In this document: in pieces, positions 1 to 13,000 of the stretch
Position numbering within the stretch: the stretch's first letter is position 1
Layout: each line of letters starts with the position of its first letter
From: Rhineura floridana
Taxonomy: Eukaryota; Chordata; Lepidosauria; Squamata; Rhineuridae
Length of the DNA stretch: 64,000 nucleotides
Direction of reading: 5' to 3'
Assembly (NCBI RefSeq): GCF_030035675.1
Contig: NC_084493.1
Span: 20,561,822-20,625,821 of the forward strand
Translations under genes and position numbers: made by a program
Notes under the pieces: model-generated
Told to the model about the DNA's origin: nothing
The model's database searches: none
What the model saw: the letters and a program-made list of their open reading frames with translations, nothing else

Positions 1-175
1 GGGCCTTGGAGCTCCCTCTCTGCAGTCTATGGCAGGGTCAGGAGTCGACGGTGCTGTGGATTGCAAAACAGGAGAGCTATCCTGTCACTCTAAGGAGGGG
101 TTCTTCAGGGGCCCCTCTGGGCCGCAGGGGTCCTCAGCCAGGGCCCGACCTGTCCACCCTCTGATGCTGACCCTG
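1..175 (-). mobile_element. hAT-type non-autonomous element, cut by the window edge
   Basis: Read on the - strand from 175 it begins CAGGGTCAGCATCAGAGGG and continues CCCTGGCTGAGGACCCCTG. It aligns by eye with the elements at 50565-50916 and 46260-46594. The other end lies outside the window. Confidence 0.55.
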
Positions 176-624
176 CTGACACTGGAGCCACCAGTCTCCA
201 CTGATTGACAGAAGCAGGAACAGAGACTGCTATAAGGTTATTCCTTTGGAAGAATCATTTTTAAAAATCCTCAAAACCCCAACTGCCAGACTTCATTTCC
301 ATTTTAGTGCAGGAAGTGCATATCAGCTGCAAGAATCCAATTCCATAGGACTGAAGTAAAGTCTGGAGAAAATCAGTAGCGAAATAAAGTGGGGGCAAGG
401 CTTCATGGCATAGCGCATCCTTGGCATGCACGTTTAGTTCCTTGCATCGCCAGATAAAAGGATCAGGGAGCCATTGATGGGAAAGGCCCCATGGTGGCTG
501 GCACTCATTGAGACTGGTAGGGCGGAGAAAGGGAGACCAAATAGTAAGTGGAGCTGGAGCCAATGATAGCCGGAGCCAACACATTCTAGTTCTGCTGCCA
601 TACTCCTCCCTATTGAGTTCTGTA

Positions 625-740
625 CAGAGTTTGGAAAAGTTACTTTTTTGAACTACAACTCCCATCAGCCCAATCCAGTGGCCATGCTGGCTGGGGCTGA
701 TGGGAGTTGTAGTTCAAAAAAGTAACTTTTCCAAGCTCTG
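625..740. mobile_element. Palindromic hAT MITE (family A), intact, with TSD
   Basis: A near-perfect inverted repeat starting CAGAGTTTGGAAAAGTTAC and ending GTAACTTTTCCAAGCTCTG, with a short centre. It is flanked by an exact 8-bp duplication GTTCTGTA (617-624 and 741-748). The 8-bp duplication and CAGAG ends indicate the hAT superfamily. Confidence 0.85.
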
Positions 741-920
741 GTTCTGTAATGGCAACACTGAGGATAAGAAGGGCAAGTAGTGCCACCCCCTGGACTGGAT
801 GTAAGTAAAAAGGCAGGCAGGTGGGGGTTAGCAAAAGGCAGGCTGAGATTGGGGGGGGCAGTGCCCTGTTTGCCCCAGTGGAGCAGCCTCCACTGGAAAG
901 ACCTCTGCCTGAGACCACAG

Positions 921-1003
921 AATCAACTCACTATTTAATGCACTGGGCATGCGGCCTCTTGTCTTCCACCACCTTGTGGATGTGCTTCTGGGGCTATCCC
1001 CAG
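921..1003 (+). CDS. CERS3: Candidate diverged CERS exon upstream of the Lag1 exons
   Basis: The segment lies between an AG at 919-920 and a GT donor at 1004-1005 and ends in frame with the next exon. Its translation contains YLM near the start and [10 protein letters not shown] at the end. CERS3 has YLM and LWEVWNGYPKQ at the equivalent places. The Tyr-Asp-Lys-Pro-Trp stretch expected between them is missing and the pyrimidine tract is weak. It could be a fast-evolving real exon, a decayed one, or a chance match. Confidence 0.42.
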
Positions 1004-4000
1004 GTGTAATTCCCTTTCTGACTTAGAGTCCTTGATGTTATCCCCTGAAGAAGGGGAATCTAATCGCAGGGTCATGACAATCCCTCTCCCCCCTTTTTGG
1101 CTTCCTTCTGTTCAGTAAAGATTGTTGGCTCTGATGTCAGTGGGGCAGTAAATGTGCTCCAGGTTTTAGTCTGAACTTCCAAGGAGCTGTCCAGGGTGCT
1201 TTTAGTCCAAACGTTCAGACCAAAACCTGGAGCGGTTTTGCTGCTCCACTGGGATCTGAGCCAGCAGTCTCCACTGCTTCTGTTATTCACGATCTGCAAT
1301 GCTAGCCTTTTCCTTTGCCCCATAATGTCTGACTGACTTGAGAAGTAATGGGTGTTCTTTCTCTTTTCAGTCCTTGTTGGTGTCCCAGTACTGGTACTAC
1401 ATGCTCGAGATGAGCTTCTATTTGTCCCTGTTGTTAACCCTTGGATTCGACACCAAAAGGAAGGCAAGTCCTGATGACAATCCATAAATCTACTGTATAG
1501 CTCGGAAAGTTGTTTGTCAGTTCTGGATGCATTTGGACATCATAACTAAGTTTGGCATCATGGTTCCCAAGATGAAGGTGCAGGGTTTTCTCTGTGTTTT
1601 CATACAGTTAGATACCATTTTGAATCAAGATTGCCAACTGAAATGTTCACAATTGCATAGATTTTAAGATTTCAAATGTGCACTGACTGTTCTGGTTTCT
1701 TAGAATTCCAGAGCAACACTAGGCACTTTCCACAACTCTTTCATAATTTGCTTCCTTTCAGTGGAGAAGAAAAATGTTGCATTGCAGCTTTCCACAACAG
1801 ATTTCTTAGTCAAGAGCTAGGGGAGAACTAGGCCCTGAGAGCACACAATAGCAACTCAGAGAAGCCACAGCACCATAGGGTAAAACCAGGGCTGCTGAGA
1901 GATGGAAACTGGGCATTCAGATGCGCAGGGGCCCAGACTGTCAGCTTTCATTTAAAAACAAAAAACAGCCCCTAGCCCTCCTAGAAAGAAAGTTTTGAAG
2001 CACATTGCGAACTGCTTTCAGCACTTTGGACAGCTCCTTGAAAGTGCAGACTAAAACTCAGAGCAAATTCACTGCCTCACTGACATTGGAGCCACCAGTC
2101 TCCACTGGATGGTAGTGATGTGCTCCAAAGCAGTACTGTTCTTTCTTCAGCATGATACTCATGGTCCTTATATTGAAAGTGAGTTTGCTACAGATTGCTC
2201 CATAGAAGGCCGCCTCCCTTTCGCTTAAACAGCCAAATGCCTTTTGCGGAAAACCAGCATCAGTACATCTACCCAGCCTGTTTTCCTAAATTCAGATTAG
2301 TGCTGGTTCCACCTTTAGATCAGGGGGAGGGGATTGAGCCTTGGGCAAGATGCTGTCAGTGGGCTCCCTCACTGAATGTGCGTTCTTCCTTTTCGTCCTC
2401 ACCACCACTGTCATTTCTGCCCATTCATTGGCCTTTCACTCTAGGCTCAATCTGCACCACCTCCCAGAGAGAGCGGACAAATCATGCAGCGGCTTCTGCT
2501 CTTTCTCACTGCTTGCTTAGTCAAGGAAGGCAGGGAACAGGTACCAAGAGCAAGAGGTTGTCAGTGGACCCCTTATTGGAGCACGGGCCTCAGGAGGTGC
2601 TGACTCCTGATGTCGGGCCTGATGTCAGATGTAACAAACACTTTTCTACTAAACTTATTTTAAGAAGAGAGTTTGAGTTATTATTATTCTGCTCCACCAC
2701 CACCCCAGGACTTTAAAGCCCACATGATTCACCACTTTGCAGCCCTTGGCTTGATGTTCTGCTCCTGGAGTGCCAATTACGTCCGTGTTGGAACACTGGT
2801 CATGTTTATCCATGACTCTGCAGATATCTGGCTAGAGGTAAACACTGTTTGGTTTATAATGCTTTTCATTATCTTGGGTTGGTTTTTTTCTTTAAAAAAA
2901 ATCATTCATGTATCCCGATTGACTTTCATTGTAAAACCTGCTCAACAGAATCCTCACTAAGGCCTCACATGGAGCCATTTTTTATTCAGTGCCAGCTAAG
3001 AATGATGGATCTAGCACAAATTTTGCAAGGCAACAAACGTAGTCTTATAGCCTTTGTATGTGATTTCCTGCTCATCACCTCTGCCTTATTTATGCGTTTA
3101 TCTATTTATTTGAAAGCATTTATAAACTGTTTTAATATTTTAAAAGTCTCTAAGCCAATGAAACAGTAGTATAAAACCAATATGAAACAGGAACTCGGGG
3201 GATTCAAACACATAAAACAGAGTCCGAATTTATGGGTCAGGGAAAGGCTGGGTAAAAAGGCTGGGTAAACTTAGGGTTCACAACTGAGTATTGGTGCTTC
3301 ACTTTTGGCAGAGAAAAGGGCATTCCATATTACAGAGGGAACAGCAGAAAATGCCCATGTTCAGGTCACCACCTTATGATATTCTGTAGCGTGCAATGTC
3401 ATGCATAGAATTTCCCAAGATGATCTAAGGGATCATACAGATCTATACAGGGGCAGGTGGTCTTTCTGATATCTTGGCCCCAAGTTGTTCAGGGCTTTGT
3501 AAGTTAATAAGACCTTGAACATGGCCCGGTAGCTGATTGGCAGCCAGTGTAGTGCACTCAGCACAGGTGTAATATGTGTGTGTCCAGGTGTTCCACTCAA
3601 TAATCAAGTCACATCATTCTGCACTGGTTGCAGCTTCCAGATCAATCTCAAAAGAAGCCCAACACAGAATGCATTGCTGTAGTCCGTTTGTGAGGTTAAC
3701 GGTGCATGAATCACAGTGGCCAAGTTATCCCTGTCCAGGAAAGTGTGTAGTTGGCATACCAACCTAAGCTGATAATAAGGTGCTGTGGCCATGCCATAGA
3801 GGTGATCTCATATTCCAGTGACAAAGATGGATCTAGGACCCCACCCTCAAACATGCACCTGTTCCTTGAGAGGGAGTGCAAACCTGTCCAGAACTGCTGG
3901 ACTTCCCAAATTCCAGACCTGGGAACCACTCACTCATAGTACCTCCATCTCTTCAAGATTGAGTCTCAGTTTATTGGCTCTCATCCAGCCCACGGGTGCA

Positions 4001-7000
4001 TCCAGGATTTGGGTTAAACAGTCAAAGTCATTGATTCAGACGCAACTAGGGATGTCAGAGAATTCAGAGATGAAAATGGAAAGGGGAGCAGATATTACCA
4101 ATGTTCACTTATTCATCCCATGTCCGGAGCAGAAATCAATCCAGCGAATAATACCAGTTTTTGCTGTTGGTACTGCTTTCTGTCTGCAAATGAAATGCAA
4201 CTGATTACACACACAAAGCTATTTGCATTGTGTTTCCTTTTCACTGAAATCAACGGGGTGGAATGACTTAATGACAATGTAAATTATGTAATTTTGCCAT
4301 AGCGACTAATGTGGTTTTGGGTGGAAAGCAAACTGCAGTGGAACAGTGCTGCATCCAATTAGTAGAGATGGAGCAGGAAACAGTGCCATCTTACAGCGCT
4401 AGATAATACAGAGTAATTGAAGTGTGTGTCATCAGCATGCAGATGGGTGACCCACATCTTCTAATGGCCACTCCCCATGGCTTTATTCAGGTATTAAGTG
4501 GCACTAGGGAGTTTGGTTAAGTTGCTATTGCAACAGCGTGGGAAAGATGTCAGTGTAGGAAGCACCGCATCATCAATCCCTCCCTATCAGCATAGGCTAC
4601 CAGAAGAACAGAGTGCTGGAGATATTAGTAGAAGTGGGATGGCACTCAGTGAGGTATGCTGTGATTAGGGATGGGTGAGGATTTTGATTCAGTTCACATT
4701 TCAAGTAGAATTTATCAATTTTGCAATTTCCAAAACAATATGAGAACTGAAACACAGCCATCCTTTGAAATTCGCATTTATTAGAATTTTGGGATGCAGT
4801 TCGCCAACTAAATAACCTTTACAAAAATGCATATATTAGGGGAAAGTGTATATAAAAATGAGTCTTCTTAATGGACTGCCTTCAAGTCGATCCCGACTTA
4901 TGGCTACCCTATGACTAGGGTTTTCATGGTAAGCGGTATTCAGAGGGCGGTTACCATTGCCTCCCTCTGAGGCTGAGAGGCAGTGACTGGCCCAGGGTCA
5001 CCCAGTGAGCTTCATGGCTGTGTGGGGATTCAAACCCTGGTCTCCCAGGTCGTAGTCCAACACTCTAACCACTATGCCACACTGGCTTTTATAAAAATGA
5101 TGTATATACACTTGTAACGCTTCTGTAACAGCCAATGGCTATAAACAGTTATTATCAATAAACAAACACAATATAAAAATGAGTACATGAGTAAAAATAA
5201 CATGCAAAAAGGCATCAAATTATAAGAAATGGCTTGCAAAAATGTGTACCTTTGTCAAAACTGCCTATAAAAATTGGTTTATTTGGAGAAATTTGCACTA
5301 AAATGGTGGAAGAATTTTTTTAGGATATTTTTTTAAAAAAATCTGCAGCTCACTGTAGAAATGTAGAGAACTGAATTTAACACTGGAAAAATGAGAAACA
5401 GAGAAGCGAAAGACAGATCTTTCCATCTCTAGCTGCGATAGACCTTCCAGGGAGGCCTAAAAAGGACAGGGAAGCAGAGGGACTGGGGAATAGATCAGAG
5501 AGCCAGATAGCACATGTACTTGGCAAGCATCTACATAGGACCATAGGAAGTTGCCTTGTAGCTCCGTCTGGCTCAGTGTTGTCTGCACTGACTGGCAGCT
5601 GATTTGAGCCATGGGGCACTCGTAGCCCTACCTGGAGGTCCTGGGAACTGAGCCAGAGACCTTCTACATGCACGGCAGATGCTCTATCACGGAGCCATGG
5701 GCCTTCCTTTCACCTAGAGAGCCATACAGAGAAGGAGCAGCCTATGGCTGTTCTTTCATTCTATGCAATTGAGCAGAATACTCCTGCAAATTTTAAAGAG
5801 AGGATCTTCTGAATGCATGGATGCTTCCTAACGATATTGGTGCCATATTTCAGGCTGCGAAGATGTTCAACTATGCTCACTGGGAGAACACATGCAGCGT
5901 CCTCTTTGTCATCTTCTCAATCGTATTCTTCATCACACGAATGATTCTCCTCCCCTTTTGGTGAGTTGCATTACAGGTTAGCCACCTGTGCTGTTTGGTT
6001 CGCTTTGAGTGCAATATAGTATAATTGTATATTTTTTTTGTATAAAAGTGTGTGTGTGTGTGTTTCATAATTCTGGACTGCATCCAACCAAGTTCTATTT
6101 GGAGTAGAGCCATTGGAATTAAGGGGCCTAAGTTAATTTGTCTACTCTGAAGTCTGGCCCAACTTGTTCTGTCACCACCTCCACCCCGTCAACTCTGAGC
6201 CCTTGCCCCTATCCTCTTATCTGCTTTCCTGGGTGAGAGGGGGCAGTGAGCAGGGATACAATGGGGTTCTATCCAGTGCTAGTCCTACTCAGAGTAGACC
6301 CATTAAAGTTAATGGACATGACTACATAGGTTCAATGATTTTGATGGGTCTAGTTGAAAAGAAATCAGAAGAGGGCTAGGACTGGGGAGGGCAGCTATGA
6401 GAGCACTAAAAAAGGTGCTCAAATGCAAAGATGTATCACTAAACACTAAAGTCAGGATCATTCAGACAATGGTATTCCCAATCTCTATGTAGGGATGTGA
6501 AAGTTGGACAGTGAAAAAAGCGGATAAGAGAAAAATCAACTCATTTGAAATGTGGTGAGCTTTGCGGATACCATGGACCATGAAAAAAACTAGTAATTGG
6601 GTGTTAGAACAAATTAAACCAGAACTATCACTAGAAGTTAAAATGATGAAACTGAGGTTATCCTGCTTTAGACACATCATGAGAAGACATGATTCACTAG
6701 AAAAGACAATAATGCTGGGAAAAACAGAAGGGAGTAGAAAAAGAGGAAGTCCAAACAAGAGATGGATTGATTCCCTAAAGGAAGCCACAGACCTGAACTT
6801 ACAAGATCTGAACAGGGTGGTTTATAACAGATGCTATTGAAGGTCGCTGATTCATAGGGTCGCCATAAGTCGTAATCGACTTGAAGGCACATAACACAGA
6901 GACACAGTTGAACACAATCCTATGTGCATCTAGTGTATAATTAATTAATGAAACTGTATATAATTTAACCCGTTACTGTTAGAATTGTTGGCAGTGCCAA

Positions 7001-10000
7001 TTGTTACAAAAGAAGGACCATCTCTTCCTGTGTCAGCCAGCCCAGGAACTTAGATCAAAGGGGGGTGGAGACCAACTGATGAAAGGCAGATTAGAAATGC
7101 CCTAAACAGGTAAATAATGCAGCCCAAATGCTGCCACTCACAAAGAGGAGGGGGGCTCTGTCTGCATGGGGGTTCCCTGAGGCATGCAGACGTAGAAAAG
7201 AAAGCAAAGGAACAAAGTGGAGAAACCTTGAGTTGTGAACGGTAATGAGAGAGGTACCTTCCCCTGTGTGACCAGTCTGCGGCAAAAAAACAAAAAAGCA
7301 GAAAGCCACCAAGATTCTTGTAGCACCTCAAAGACTAACAAGTTTATTGTGGCCTTTGTGGACTAGAAAGCCCACTTTGCCAGGCGCAGGAATGAATCTG
7401 TTTCTGTTTTGTTTTCTACTTCCATCCTTTCTCTCCAATCCTTTCAACCATCCCCCCCCGATGCAGTTTCAGATATATTTCTAAAATAATGAGGCAGCAG
7501 CTGTGTACTCACCATAGATTTCAAGCGCATGACGTCCCTCAGAGAATCCCAGAAACTATAGAGTGTTAAGGGTGCTGGGAATTGTGTGTGTAAGTGTGTG
7601 AATGGGTGGGTGGGTAAATTACATTTGCCAGGATTCTTTGGGGGAAAGAATATACTTTAAGTGTATGGTGGGTACGCAGCCTTAGAAGCCTGCTGTTTAA
7701 GTATGGAAAGCATGGAGCACAAACGTGCTTTTGGCTCTCCACGTGGGCCATGAACTGTGCACTGCCTGCCTTTTTGGCTTCTGGGGATATGATGAGCTTC
7801 AGGATAACAGAGCTGTCCTGGCTCCATTTGGTTGGATTTCTTATTTGCATCTGAGCTCTGTCACCATTTGAGTGTGTCTGTTCTTAATTGTGGCTTCTTA
7901 ATATGTGCCTTTTTTAAAAAGGGACTTTCATTTGTGTTTTCTACTTCGGTTTATCACTCCTGCAACCTGCTTTGGTTTCCTAAGATGGAAAGGGCAACGT
8001 CAAAGCAAACCACATCAATGACAAAGGTATACGCTGATTAGAAGCCCACCCCTCCACTTTGTCATGATGCTTTTTGTATTTCAGGATTATGAGGGCCACG
8101 ATATATTATCCGGTATATTATACACAGACGGTGGTTCTAGCATATATTATATTCAATGGGCAGCTGTTGATCTTGCAAGGTCTGCATCTCTACTGGGGCT
8201 ACTTAGTTTTCAGAATCCTGAAGAAATTCCTATTTGTAAAGGTAAGGAACCCAACGCTTCAGCCAAAGCACTGCGGGTGATTTGGGTCGGTCTATTTCAT
8301 CATGATTAATGGGGACCCTCCCAGGTCTCAGGTTTGTTGGCTTATTCAGCACTATTGGCTACATCAAGGGCAGGGAACCTCAGGCCTGAGGGCCAGAATG
8401 TGGCCCTCCAGGCCTCTCTATATGGCCCTTGGAACCCTCCCTAGGCCACACCCTTTCTCACTAGGCCACACCCCTCACTGGCCCTGTGCCACACCCTCTT
8501 TGAGTTCTTCTCATGGCTAGAATGTGTCCTTGACCTGTGATAATGTCTCTTGTTTGACCTGTGATAATGTCTCTTGTATAGAACCCTCCGATTTATGTAT
8601 GACTGGAATTTAGTCTGTGATATGATGGTAAGAGTCACATCCGTTGCTCCACCTTCTTTTCTCTCAGACCCCACCCACCACTAGGATGTGGGCCCCGGAT
8701 AGTTGTCCATAAGGGAATGAATGAACAGTGCTTCCTTTCACCTAGAGCCAAGGTGGGGAACCTTTGGCCCTCCAGATGTTGCTGAACAACATCTTCCATC
8801 AACCCCAGTTAGCACGGCCAATAGTCAAGGCTAATGGAAATTGTCATTCAACAACATCTGGAGGGCTGAAAGTTCCCTTGCTTCTGACCTAGAGAGCCAC
8901 ACAGAGAAGGACCAGTATATGGCTGCTCTCCTATGCTATGCAACTGATCACAATATCAAAAGTTACCCATAAGGGAATGCAGACCTTGAGCAAACAAGGT
9001 TTCCCCATCCCTGAGTCGCATGGTAGTTTTATAGAGAAACAAGCCAAAGAAAGAGGTCCTTGCCTTGAGGAGCTTGCACTGTAAAATCAGCCTACCTGAG
9101 CTGCAGTCCAAAACATCTGGAGATCATCAGGTTGGAGAAGGTTGACTTTGATGGGAGAAGGTGCCAATTGTGGGGGAGGGGGAAGGGATGGATGGATGGA
9201 TGGATGGATGGATGGATGGATGGATGGATGGATGGATGGATGGATGGATGGGAGAAAAGGGAAAGGCAAGGCTATAAAACGCAATGAGCTTTGCACAGAT
9301 TGCAGGGAGCTGTGTTGGCTTGTTAGAAGCAAAGGCAACAGTATTGCTACACTGTTGTTGGTGCCAACTGAAACTTCCCAAACTTAATGAGCAAGCTTTT
9401 GAGTTCACCAGTACGTTTCTTAAGGCTGAATGTTAAGCAAACAACGGCAACAGCAGAGAGAGAGAAGAAGAGAAAGAGGATGTAGGTCTACTCAGTAGTG
9501 GAGTGGCAAATTCAGAAGTGCAGGATCCCTTCATAATAGTCACAGCCACACACCCTCCTATGCTTTTGTTGTTGTTGCTGGGTTGAGAATGAGATCCTTT
9601 ATAAGGCCTTCTCTCACAACAACAAACATCCCTAGGAGCCAATAAGCACGAAGGGAAGAGTTTTAGCTACTGAAGAGAGTCTTCTCAGTGGCTGACACTT
9701 CCTTTCACTCTGATTGGCTCCAATGATCAGGAGGGGACAAGGAAACATGTTAGAAGACTCTTCTCAATGGCTAACACACTCTCCTTTCATGCTGATCGGC
9801 TCTTAGTAGCTGGAGACATAGGGATCCTACTCCCAAAAAATAAGGGGTCTAAGATGCACACCCCCAGACCCCGGGTGACTACACCCCTGGGTCTACTTTT
9901 TCATCAACAGTATTAAGACAACTTAATTATACAAACTTAATTAGGTTAGGCAATGCCTGGTGCAAAACAATCTCTGCTGCAACAAGGCATGTTGTGATGG

Positions 10001-13000
10001 AGAAGCAGTGGGCATTTTCCTGTGGATGAGCAGAACAGCTGATGTCAACTCACACAAGCAAAATACCTGCCATTACGTCAAATGCAGTCTGCACATCAAG
10101 AGGAAGCACAAGTGTGTGGGCTCACAGTGTGGTCACATTTACACCGTACATTTAACACACGTTCAAAGCACATGGCTTCCCCCAAAGAATCCTGGGAACT
10201 GTAGTTAAGGGTGCTGGATAGCTCTGCAAGGGGTAAACTACAGTTCCCAGGATTTTGGGAGGAGGGGAGCCATTTGCTTTAAATATACTTTAAAGGTATG
10301 GTGTGGATCGAACCACAAGCACTATCCATTCCAAGCTTGGGGACACCTTGGACACACATACTCTATGGGGGGACTTCTTGATGATGGAGGCCAAGCTAGC
10401 CAGTGTTAGGAGCAGAGGCAGGGGTATTGCTAGATGCAGCCCAGGACACTAATTTGCGTAAAGTTGGCATGTGCTAATTGTGAGTCCAGATGCTGCTGGG
10501 CAAATCCAGGTTGCGGGTGGCTAAGGTCCTGTCAGTACGCCCAATGCCGGCTGGGGCTGATGGGCATTGCAACTTGCAGGGCAGCAGCTTGGGGAGAGCA
10601 GGTACAAACACACACACGTATGTATCCAACCATATTTTGGAAACAGAGCATCTGCTTTTCAGGAGAGTGGCAGCAATAACACCGCCACTCCTTTGCCACC
10701 TGGGATTATCTCAGCTGGCTCTCACTCTCTCTCTGCTTTCAATAAAGGTGGCAAACTTGGCAGCGAAAACGGCTTGCACATCCAAAGGCTGTAAAGGCAA
10801 TTTTGAAAGGAGCCTCTTTGGCAGGACATGTGAATAGAAGGAGGCTAGATAGTTCTATGCAGCTCCCTCTCCTTCCCAACCCCGTCCCCTCCTGCAAATC
10901 TCTGTTGCTGCTTCAGTAGAATGCCAAGTAGGCATTGACCTTGTACTAGCAAGATTTCGCCTTTGTGTCAAAGACTACAGGACATTCCTTTTTGGGGGGG
11001 GGGGAAACGAGGTTGTTTTTATCAACAGCAGGGACATTTAAGCCAATTGTAACCTTGGAAGCAGAATTGGTCGCTATAGGAAGCATGTCTCTTGCCCAAG
11101 GTTTCCCCCTTTTGCTGATAACATTGAGTCATGCAAGACGTGTGATATGATCACTGTTTTCCTTTGTTGTCTGCTGCTTGTGAGTGTGAGAAAGTTGGTA
11201 GCATGATTACATCACGTCATGCATTGTGTATCACTGGACAAAACCCTTAGGGGAGGGAGGTATAGCTCAGTAGCAGAGCAAAAAGTCCCCGGTTCAGTCC
11301 CTGGCTTTTCCAGGTAGGACTGGGAAAGACTCCTGCCTCAGTTCCTAGAAAGCTGCCGCCAGTCTGTGCAGACAATATGGAGCTAGATAGACCAGTGGTC
11401 TGACTCGGTATAAAGCAACTTCTTTTCTTCCAGGGGAGAGACCATCACTTAGGGCTCGTCCAAATGACTGTTTAATCAGCGATATGATCGCTTTGTGTCT
11501 TCATTAATTTTCCATGGTCCATACGAGGTCGCTCAAATTCGCGGATGTTATAGCATTTAAATCCGCATCTGCAGTATCGCAAAAAATGTGATTTCCTTTT
11601 TTTAAACCGGGAATCACCCGCTTCAACATAGCACTAGGGTGCAATGCCCCGGACTTTAGCGATGTACGCAGTTTATGGGCGTTTCTTGGCCATTTCCCCA
11701 CACCCCTTCCGTCATTCCCATCCAATCACTTTTCCGCATGTGCGCAAATGTTTTGGGGAAGAAGCCCGGGATAAGTGAACCAATCAGGAGTGGAGCTGGG
11801 AAAAAGCGAGAAGTACGGGTCCTCCCCGCTGCGTGTGCGGGTGCAAAAAAAGCGTTTTTATATCGGCAAAGAGTGAACAAACAGGCTAGTGGGGACTGTC
11901 AGATGACAAAGCGCATATGGAAAACATGGATTATCAAGGTCAGTTTGGACGAGCCCTTAGTGTTACTTCAGATAGTTTTCAAGAAGAACATTACTAGTTC
12001 AATCTTTGGCATCTCCTGGAAGGACTGGGAAAAGTCTGAAACCCTGGAGAGCTGCTGTCAGTCAGTGTAGACAGTACTGAGCTAGATGGACAACTAGGCT
12101 GATTCAGTATGACAGCTTCCTGTGTTTCAGCACAGAGAGGAGGATGAGAACCTAGGATGCTGTTTTCAGTGGTAGGCAGGCACACATCCTCCATAACCGC
12201 TAGTTCTTCACTTGTAGAAATATCAGTTCTACAAGCAATACTTTATGGCTTCAAAATAACTATAAAGGACCACCTGAGTCGTTATATCCCAGCTTGATCA
12301 CTGAGATAATCCCTAGGAGTGCTGTTAGCTGTCCGCCGTCTTACAGAGGCCTGACTGCCCTCGAGTACAAGTCAGGGATTTAATATCCCTTGTTGTGAAA
12401 CACTCTTCCAGCAGAGATTCGGTGCCCTCGCTTTTGACTTTCAGGCATCTTTTGAGGACCTTTTTATGCCAACAGGCCTTGGCAGCTGTTTAATTTTTAT
12501 TTTCAGTTAGCCAGCCACGTTACATACATCTGTATTTTTATTTTTAAAATGGCATTTTCTGATTTAACATGGAATAGCGACCTGAAATTTTGTGATATGG
12601 CAGTGTAGAAATAGTTTTACAAATAAATAAACGATGCCTCTGCAGAAGGCAATCTCGCCGGCTGGACTTCTTACCGGTTGTTTTGAATTCATGTTTTCTG
12701 AGAAGGCTTTATTGTTTCCTTTTCAGGTGAGGTCAAGGAATAGTAATCCAGATCCCACACACACACACACTTTTTTTTTTTGGCTACTACTATTTTGATA
12801 TTGTAGGATTTGTGTTGCTAAGAAACACATTTTGTTTCTGTAATACTACTCAGTTCTGTACTTACTGTACCCTCTTAGTAATGTCTATAGGGTGGATATT
12901 TTAGGGGAAAGCTTTAAAATATATGGAAGATGTGAAAGGATGTGCTGATGGAGAGTATCTTGCCAAAGGGAATCCACTGAGATTAAAAGTTTTGTTTCCA

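Noticed and set aside
780-800. CTCF-like CCAGGGGGTGGCA on the - strand
   Set aside because: Spacing of the core does not fit the CTCF consensus.
9087-9408. Repetitive open frames with HPSI and GWMD repeats
   Set aside because: Both come from the (GGAT)n microsatellite, which keeps every frame open.
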